Below, one piece after another: positions 1 to 3,663 of a stretch of 6,808 nt of DNA. The stretch is from CAYPEK01 sp964409645 (GTDB lineage: Bacteria > UBP15 > UBA6099). The position numbers were made by a program, and so were the translations under genes. The notes beneath the pieces are model-generated. The model made no database searches. It was not told the DNA's origin and saw only the letters and a program-made list of their open reading frames with translations. Location of the stretch: assembly GCA_964409645.1 (NCBI GenBank), contig CAYPEK010000164.1, forward strand, positions 1-6,808, written 5' to 3'. Positions within the stretch are counted from its first letter, which is position 1. Every line of letters starts with the position of its first letter.

Positions 1-16
1 ATCCGATGTCGCTCAT
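1..16 (-). CDS. First codons of a gene cut by the left edge; probable ArsR-regulated target
   Basis: Only about five codons are visible on the minus strand (ATG at 16-14, reading M-S-D-I-G). A G5 Shine-Dalgarno-like run lies at 25-29, eight bases before this ATG, and the arsR gene uses the same kind of G5 run. An in-frame ATG at 37-35 is an alternative that would add seven residues. It lies about where transcription should start from the upstream -10-like element, so the shorter start is preferred. An SmtB-type operator at 49-62 sits immediately upstream. By analogy with known ArsR/SmtB loci this would be a metal efflux, transport or sequestration gene, but no product can be read from five residues. 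Confidence 0.4.
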
Positions 17-43
17 TCCGAAAGCCCCCGATCGCATTGCTGC

Positions 44-74
44 ATTATTGAACAAATATTCATGTGTTTGTCTA
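44..74 (-). promoter_or_regulatory. Possible promoter of the left-edge gene
   Basis: On the minus strand a TAGACA element (69-74, 5 of 6 to TTGACA) precedes an AATAAT element (44-49, 5 of 6 to TATAAT). The spacer is 19 bp, longer than the usual 17. The SmtB-like operator lies inside the spacer and touches the -10, so a bound repressor would block polymerase. The long spacer makes this less certain than the arsR promoter. Confidence 0.4.
49..62. promoter_or_regulatory. SmtB/CzrA-type ArsR-family operator, copy 1
   Basis: The sequence is TGAACA, two bases, TATTCA. This gives the TGAA-N6-TTCA inverted repeat recognised by SmtB/CzrA/ZiaR-like repressors. The same 6-2-6 string, differing only in the two central bases, occurs at 563-576 in the arsR promoter. 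Two copies flanking one arsR gene support a genuine small regulon. Copy 1 sits just upstream of the gene cut by the left edge. Confidence 0.65.
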
Positions 75-97
75 AAAAAAATCATCCGTTCCGTTAG

Positions 98-120
98 AGG
101 GGCACATGCAATGTGCCCCT
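98..120. repeat. REP-like palindrome 1
   Basis: A perfect 10-bp stem (AGGGGCACAT at 98-107 with ATGTGCCCCT at 111-120) closes a three-base GCA loop. It lacks the T run of an intrinsic terminator on either strand. It shares the TAGAGG lead-in and TGCA-type centre with the hairpin at 158-174, so the two probably belong to one family of dispersed palindromic intergenic repeats. It could stabilise mRNA 3' ends. Confidence 0.6.
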
Positions 121-157
121 ACAATTCATTTCATTAATGTAAAAAACAACATGTAGA

Positions 158-174
158 GGCGCGTTGCACGCGCC
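158..174. repeat. REP-like palindrome 2
   Basis: A perfect 7-bp stem (GGCGCGT at 158-164 with ACGCGCC at 168-174) closes a TGC loop. It lies just beyond the 3' end of arsR and carries the same TAGAGG lead-in as palindrome 1, in the same orientation. On the arsR strand no T run follows, so it is not a canonical terminator, but it could protect the arsR mRNA 3' end. Confidence 0.55.
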
Positions 175-185
175 CTGAAATATTT

Positions 186-545
186 TTACTCCTCCGCGTG
201 GTCGAGACCTTGCTTGAACAGGCTCTTCACATGCGCGTCGGCCAGAGAGTAATAAACGATCCTTCCTTCCTTCCGGTATTTAACGAGCCGGGTGTTTCTC
301 AGAATGCGGAGCTGGTGCGAGATTGCCGACTCGCTCATCTTCAGCAGATTGGAAATGTCGCATACGCACAACTCGCTGTTCAAAAGCGCATAGAGGATTT
401 TCACCCTTGTCGGATCGCCGAGCACCTTGAAAATCTCCGCCATCAGGGCGAACGTTTCGTCCGGCTTCATGCTGCTTTTCACCCTTGCGACAACGTCCTC
501 ATGCACATAGTGCGTTGTACACACATCCTTTGCTCCCGCTTTCAC
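186..545 (-). CDS. ArsR/SmtB-family metal-responsive transcriptional repressor
   Basis: A 119-residue winged-helix repressor of the ArsR/SmtB family. Such proteins bind operator DNA as dimers and release it on metal binding. Residues 36-100 carry the core fold: FKVLGDPTR at 39-47, ELCVCD at 58-63, and recognition helix SESAISHQLRILRN at 71-84. C60-x-C62 is the alpha-3 type site, perhaps completed by C9, H12 and H15 in the N-terminal extension as in CadC/ZiaR. D103-x-H105 and H116-xx-E119 reproduce the alpha-5 Zn site spacing of SmtB/CzrA (2, 11, 3). Likely inducers are Zn, Cd, Pb or Co. I chose the GTG start at 545: a G5 Shine-Dalgarno run lies 6 bases upstream, and transcription should begin near 570. 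An in-frame ATG at 569, giving 127 residues, would therefore be almost leaderless and lies inside the operator. The stop is TAA. The operators at 562-590 and 49-62 suggest control of itself and of the left-edge gene. Confidence 0.93.
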   Translation of the reverse strand: MKAGAKDVCTTHYVHEDVVARVKSSMKPDETFALMAEIFKVLGDPTRVKILYALLNSELCVCDISNLLKMSESAISHQLRILRNTRLVKYRKEGRIVYYSLADAHVKSLFKQGLDHAEE

Positions 546-551
546 GCAACA

Positions 552-556
552 CCCCC
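552..556 (-). promoter_or_regulatory. G5 Shine-Dalgarno run deciding the arsR start
   Basis: GGGGG on the minus strand lies six bases before GTG 545-543. Nothing comparable precedes the ATG at 569. The predicted mRNA 5' end near 570 leaves no leader for that ATG. Together these favour the shorter protein. Confidence 0.55.
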
Positions 557-561
557 AATAT

Positions 562-590
562 ATGAACATCTATTCAATTATAATGTTCAT
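562..590. promoter_or_regulatory. ArsR-family operator, copy 2, over the arsR promoter
   Basis: Two overlapping symmetries are visible. The SmtB-like 6-2-6 element TGAACA-TC-TATTCA is at 563-576. A perfect 8-bp inverted repeat, ATGAACAT (562-569) with ATGTTCAT (583-590), has a 13-base centre. Both overlap the -10 and the predicted transcription start. One dimer could bind the 6-2-6 site and a second could bind toward the distal half-site. Autoregulation is inferred from position. Confidence 0.7.
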
Positions 591-605
591 TCAGAAAGAT
601 TTCAA
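577..605 (-). promoter_or_regulatory. arsR promoter, near-consensus sigma-70 type
   Basis: On the minus strand TTGAAA (600-605) is followed after exactly 17 bp by a perfect TATAAT (577-582). Transcription should begin near 570, giving a leader of roughly 25 bases before the GTG at 545. Operator half-sites cover the -10, the proximal spacer and the start site. This is typical of a strong promoter held down by its own repressor. Confidence 0.8.
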
Positions 606-616
606 TTATTAACAGG

Positions 617-658
617 ATTGTCGCGCAAAAAGTGCCTTTTTCCTATGAGAGCGACAAT
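617..658. repeat. Nested inverted repeat between the lyase-like gene and arsR
   Basis: The outer arms ATTGTCGC (617-624) and GCGACAAT (651-658) are perfect over 8 bp. Inside them AAAAAG (627-632) pairs with CTTTTT (636-641) around a TGC loop. It lies about 40 bases beyond the stop of the upstream minus-strand gene and just upstream of the arsR -35. No T run follows on the minus strand, so a Rho-independent terminator is doubtful. The plus strand does have GTTTTT after the outer arm. It could be a cryptic repeat element or a structure separating the two genes. Confidence 0.45.
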
Positions 659-662
659 GTTT

Positions 663-692
663 TTAATCCGTGTTTATCAGTGTTAATTTATG
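663..692. repeat. Three degenerate 10-bp tandem units
   Basis: TTAATCCGTG, TTTATCAGTG and TTAATTTATG follow one another without gaps just after the stop codon of the lyase-like gene. They resemble the 'ATCCGTGTTTATCAGTG'-style short-period repeats often seen in spacers of uncultured bacterial genomes. The function is unknown. Confidence 0.4.
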
Positions 693-695
693 GTT

Positions 696-2774
696 CTAAT
701 TGATCTTTTCTTCTTTGAATTCGCCTTTGTTAAAATCAAGGGTAAGTTTGCTGCCGCCGCCCTCGACCGTCATAACTCCGGAGTCGAATTCCGACGTTAC
801 AAACGGGTTCTTGAACAGTGGATAGTTATCGAGAGGAACATCCTTGCCGTTGACCGTGAGCGGTCCGGTCCAGCCGAACTTGATCTCGCCGGCACCCGGC
901 GCGTCGAACTCCACATCGAGGTTCTTTATAGAGAGTTTCGCCGATTTTACCTTCCGCATGAACTCGTCGAAAGTGCCGTCCGTCAACTTCCTTCCCATTA
1001 CGCATATCCACACGTTCTTCGCGCCGTCTGCTATAATGTCGCTGTTCGCCCAGAGACCTTCCGTCGCCCATTTATATGACTGTTGCGAGTAGAGCGCGAT
1101 ATAGCCGTCGTTCACCTGCCCGAAAATCCAACCGTCCGATTCCTCGACCCGGTCGAAGAATTTTTTTGGAAAAAGAGCGTGCGTGAATAGATATAGTTCG
1201 CGTTCTCCGAGAGCCTTTTGTTGTTTAATATTGTATAAGGAAACCAATACATTCTTATACTGCGCCGTCCTCGGCAGGCGGTTCTGGCCGGCCCAGTACG
1301 TCGGCGTTCGCTCGTGATCGTCCTTGAGAATTCCGGGGTTGGTGACGAACACGACGGCGTCCGGACTGAGGGTGGCCTGCCAGATATGGTGTTGGTTGCC
1401 CATCTCGCCGGGGCGGTAGTTTTGGGCTGTTGACAGTTGGTAGTCGGGAGTCCTGAAAGTTATTTTATTCACCTCGCCGAGGATGGTTCTGTACGGCTCG
1501 ATGGGCGGCATCGCCCGGAGCGTCTTGCCGAGAGAGCCGCTGCGTGGGATATTGCGGATGCTTTCCGCGCTATCGAAGAAGGGGTGGCTCCATAGGTTTC
1601 TCTCGTCCGCGAATTTTAGCGTACTGTCCACAATTTCCGGCTGTGAGTAAATGCCCATTCCCCACAAAATCGGGATGTCGTCGAAATTTGTGAAACTGAA
1701 CCCGTAGTGTTTGATCTTGTCGAGTGGTATCCCGTGACGCTCCATGTTCGTGAATTCGGGCATGTTTTCGCTCTGGCCGAGCGCGATGATGGCGGGTGAG
1801 GGGGTATAACCGCTGAGAGCTATCGGTGTTGCGGACTGGCTGTCCTTGTCGTTGAAAATACCGTATCCCCAGACCAGCTTGATCGCGGAGGCGACCGACT
1901 CCTCGCGCCCGGTGACTATCGCGTCGTAATATGTGCGGCCGTGGCTCGTGCCGTAAACACCGTGGAAGATGTCGGAGCCGATATCGACGAGTATGAGATC
2001 GAGAATCATTTTCGCGCGGGTGGCGATCTCAGGATCGCGGGCGAACGCCGCCAGATTCGCTATCGCTCCGATATCCTCGTTGTAATAGACGTTCGAGTCC
2101 CATTCGACGAATCCCCAGCGCGCGTGCATGTCGATCCATTTGAGGATCATTTTGCGGGCGTGTTCTTTGTGCCATGCGCCTGTTTTGCCGTTATTTGTAA
2201 ATGTTTCGTCCGGGAACGCCTGCCCGGCGAGGTATTCGGTGGAATGAAACAGTATCTGGTGATTCTCCGTCCACGAGATCATTTTGTCCGGGCCGGGTTC
2301 GTCCACCCAATATTTGAAATCGAGGAATGCGCGGCGGACTTTTTCTTCCTGAGCGGGCGTCATGAAGTGCAGCTCGAGGTTCTTGTACCAGACGAGCGTA
2401 AGGCGGCTCGAAACAAAGTCCGCGCAGTCCTCGCGTTCCTTTAGTCGTTTGAACGCGCCGTCGATAGCAGCGTCCGTCATCGTGTTCGTTTTACCGAGTG
2501 CGGCTTCGCAGACGGCCCCGTACAGCGATCCGCGCGAGTTAGCGGCGCAGAAGTTAATATAAGCGGCTTTGCGCTCATCGTATGTCCGGGCGAAGGGCTC
2601 GATGCTGAACGTGTCCCGGCCGGGTTTCGTCCAGTCCCGCGGCGCTCCCGTCGTTTCCTCGACCGGTTTTGCCGTCGCGCCCGCGCAAACAGCGGCAATA
2701 AGCAACGCCGCCCATATTGTATTTTTTTTGTTGCGTATTATTAAATTTTGTTGACCCATGAGCGTAACCGACAT
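696..2774 (-). CDS. Exported (alpha/alpha)-toroid plus beta-sandwich protein, polysaccharide-lyase-like
   Basis: A 692-residue protein of unassigned family. A basic n-region (RNKKN) and hydrophobic stretch (about 20-33) end in AGATA, a plausible signal peptidase I site near residue 35. Residues about 60-400 look helical and hairpin-like, with conserved-looking aromatic and histidine motifs: WTENHQILFH (168-177), NEDIGAIANLAAF (232-244) and YGTSHGRTYYDA (274-285). From about 430 a beta-rich part carries GNQHHIWQATL (459-469). This order, an incomplete alpha toroid followed by a beta-sandwich with Asn/His/Tyr candidates between them, resembles heparinase II/III- and alginate-lyase-like proteins. 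The substrate and catalytic residues are inferred and not shown. Two starts are possible, ATG 2774 with AAAGG abutting it, or ATG 2759 with the same SD 14 bases away. The second gives a more usual signal peptide. It is divergent from the glycosidase-like gene at 3664. The stop is TAG. Confidence 0.75.
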   Translation of the reverse strand: MSVTLMGQQNLIIRNKKNTIWAALLIAAVCAGATAKPVEETTGAPRDWTKPGRDTFSIEPFARTYDERKAAYINFCAANSRGSLYGAVCEAALGKTNTMTDAAIDGAFKRLKEREDCADFVSSRLTLVWYKNLELHFMTPAQEEKVRRAFLDFKYWVDEPGPDKMISWTENHQILFHSTEYLAGQAFPDETFTNNGKTGAWHKEHARKMILKWIDMHARWGFVEWDSNVYYNEDIGAIANLAAFARDPEIATRAKMILDLILVDIGSDIFHGVYGTSHGRTYYDAIVTGREESVASAIKLVWGYGIFNDKDSQSATPIALSGYTPSPAIIALGQSENMPEFTNMERHGIPLDKIKHYGFSFTNFDDIPILWGMGIYSQPEIVDSTLKFADERNLWSHPFFDSAESIRNIPRSGSLGKTLRAMPPIEPYRTILGEVNKITFRTPDYQLSTAQNYRPGEMGNQHHIWQATLSPDAVVFVTNPGILKDDHERTPTYWAGQNRLPRTAQYKNVLVSLYNIKQQKALGERELYLFTHALFPKKFFDRVEESDGWIFGQVNDGYIALYSQQSYKWATEGLWANSDIIADGAKNVWICVMGRKLTDGTFDEFMRKVKSAKLSIKNLDVEFDAPGAGEIKFGWTGPLTVNGKDVPLDNYPLFKNPFVTSEFDSGVMTVEGGGSKLTLDFNKGEFKEEKIN

Positions 2775-2800
2775 CCTTTGCAGAACTAAACAGTCGCAAC

Positions 2801-2809
2801 ATTATAACA
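2801..2809 (-). promoter_or_regulatory. Extended -10 promoter of the lyase-like gene
   Basis: The minus strand reads TG-T-TATAAT, a perfect extended -10 element. No good -35 is visible 16-18 bp upstream, which is common for extended -10 promoters. Transcription should begin near 2794. That leaves a leader of about 20 bases to ATG 2774 or 35 bases to ATG 2759. Confidence 0.6.
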
Positions 2810-3016
2810 AATCGCGCCTGATTGCACCCGCATTCGCCGCCGTTTTTTGAATAGTAGATGAATGTTTGATAATCAACACATCAAAGGTTAGATAAAATAA
2901 TAAGGGAGAGTATTATACGTTGCACGTTGTATTTTTTAACGTGGATGGCCGGTGTGAGTGCTGTTAGAATTCGGTTCGAAAAAGAGCTCATAACGGCATT
3001 GTTTGCATAAGTTTAA
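2810..3016. other. AT-rich spacer with no recognisable gene
   Basis: This part of the long divergent spacer contains short homopolymer runs and stops in the frames I read. A TTG-initiated 15-codon frame after AAGGGAGAG (around 2902-2950) is too short and featureless to call. I see no RNA gene here. Confidence 0.4.
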
Positions 3017-3199
3017 AGGCTAATCCTGTACAAAACGGCGTGTTGCGGTAATGTTGCGTTAACAAAACGGGCAGAGTTCGAGTTTGCCGAAGCGTATAAA
3101 AACAAAGCGGCGCAAGGCTACGATTATTCGCTGCAATCCAAGGCGCTCGTGCTGCAATAAGAACGAAGCGAACAACGATTCATGGAGAAAATCAAATAG
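3017..3199 (+). pseudogene. Probable decayed coding remnant with in-frame stops
   Basis: One plus-strand frame is open from 3017 to a TAA at 3158-3160. It continues as coding-like sequence (ERSEQRFMEKIK) to a TAG at 3197-3199, then as QQIEVNGQENN up to the ATG at 3233. The stretch from 3071 reads AEFEFAEAYKNKAAQGYDYS followed by LQSKALVLQ. The acid/base pattern and codon use look protein-like and differ from the AT-rich flanks. No start codon with an SD is evident. I do not recognise the family. It could be the tail of a helical or coiled-coil protein left by a deletion, or chance. Confidence 0.35.
3041..3062. repeat. Tandem 11-bp direct repeat
   Basis: TGTTGCGGTAA (3041-3051) is followed directly by TGTTGCGTTAA (3052-3062), matching at 10 of 11 positions. 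It lies just before the coding-like part of the decayed stretch. It may be a slippage duplication that belongs to the decay. Confidence 0.5.
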
Positions 3200-3318
3200 C
3201 AACAAATAGAGGTCAACGGGCAGGAGAACAATATGAATTCATTCCACCCGAACAAATTTCCAACTATCAGTCCTGACTCTGGAACCCGATTCTTTATCCG
3301 ACTTCAAAACAACGGTCA

Positions 3319-3332
3319 GGGCTTTTCAGCCC
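3319..3332 (-). other. Hairpin with GAAA tetraloop downstream of the small lysine-rich gene
   Basis: On the minus strand GGGCT-GAAA-AGCCC forms a 5-bp GC-rich stem with a GNRA-type loop. Its outer bases (3330-3332) are also used by the neighbouring longer hairpin, so the two structures exclude each other. No T run follows directly on the minus strand. A GTTGTTTTG stretch comes about six bases later, which makes it a weak terminator candidate for the gene at 3368-3451. Confidence 0.4.
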
Positions 3333-3357
3333 GGATTTTCCCTGTTAAAAATCCGGG
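3330..3357. repeat. 10-bp inverted repeat, possible 3' mRNA structure
   Basis: CCCGGATTTT (3330-3339) pairs perfectly with AAAATCCGGG (3348-3357) around an 8-base loop. It starts about 10 bases beyond the stop codon of the minus-strand small gene. The position suits a transcript 3'-end structure, but it may equally be a dispersed palindrome. It overlaps the GAAA-loop hairpin by three bases. Confidence 0.5.
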
Positions 3358-3367
3358 GAGTCCGGCG

Positions 3368-3451
3368 TTATTTAGAAGACTTAGGGGCGACGACCTTTTT
3401 GTCGGCCTTTTTTTTCTTTTTTTCTTTCTTCTGAGGGCTTTTGTTTCCCAT
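3368..3451 (-). CDS. Lysine-rich 27-residue small protein
   Basis: The minus strand encodes 27 residues beginning MGNKSPQKKEKKKK and ending VVAPKSSK, with a TAA stop. Twelve of the 27 residues are lysine and only two are acidic, so the peptide is very basic. It has no membrane segment and no cysteine. The case for a real gene is the start region: TCAGGAGG at 3466-3459 is a nearly perfect match to the 16S anti-SD and lies seven bases before ATG, the strongest ribosome site in the window. A TATAAT (3469-3474) lies just upstream. Hairpins at 3319-3357 follow the stop. Very short proteins with MGNKSPQKK-type starts occur, to my recollection, as unannotated small ORFs in diverse bacteria, but I cannot name a family. 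Such a peptide could bind RNA, DNA or ribosomes, which is speculation. The opposite-strand frame is a phenylalanine-rich shadow. Confidence 0.6.
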   Translation of the reverse strand: MGNKSPQKKEKKKKKADKKVVAPKSSK

Positions 3452-3458
3452 AATATTG

Positions 3459-3474
3459 CCTCCTGACGATTATA
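3459..3474 (-). promoter_or_regulatory. Strong Shine-Dalgarno with adjacent -10 of the small gene
   Basis: TCAGGAGG (3459-3466) precedes ATG 3451 by seven bases. TATAAT (3469-3474) lies directly upstream. If it is used, transcription would begin near 3462-3464 with almost no leader before the SD. No convincing -35 is seen at 17 bp. The SD is certain as a string. The -10 may be chance or may be a second promoter. Confidence 0.5.
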
Positions 3475-3493
3475 TAAAAAACATACTACTTTG

Positions 3494-3512
3494 AGGCGTC
3501 TTTGTCACGCCT
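3494..3512. repeat. Small stem-loop in the spacer
   Basis: AGGCGT (3494-3499) pairs with ACGCCT (3507-3512) around a 7-base loop, followed on the plus strand by TACTTTATTTT. It could be a weak terminator for plus-strand transcription from the spacer, or part of the leader of the minus-strand small gene. No clear role. Confidence 0.3.
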
Positions 3513-3663
3513 TACTTTATTTTCTATTGCTCCTCACGCTCTGAGCACGGAAACGATTTGACAAACCAAATCAATTGAATGTTAGTTACTGCGAGCGGAA
3601 ATTGCGCTTTCATATTAAAATATCATTCGGTTGTAGGTTCTCGTAAAGAAAAGGACAAAAAAG

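Noticed and set aside
2973..2980. GGTTCGAA resembling a tRNA T-loop
   Set aside because: The flanks do not form a T-stem, and no acceptor, D or anticodon arms can be folded around it.
3233..3466. 77-codon plus-strand frame with a fair SD (AGGAG at 3222-3226)
   Set aside because: Its C-terminal Phe/Leu-rich half is the antisense of the lysine-rich small gene, and its middle is made of palindromes. The minus-strand gene has the stronger SD. The N-terminal part may only continue the decayed frame.
3558..3563. Consensus TTGACA upstream of the glycosidase-like gene
   Set aside because: No acceptable -10 lies 16-18 bp downstream, so I do not call a promoter. The true promoter of this gene is not identified.
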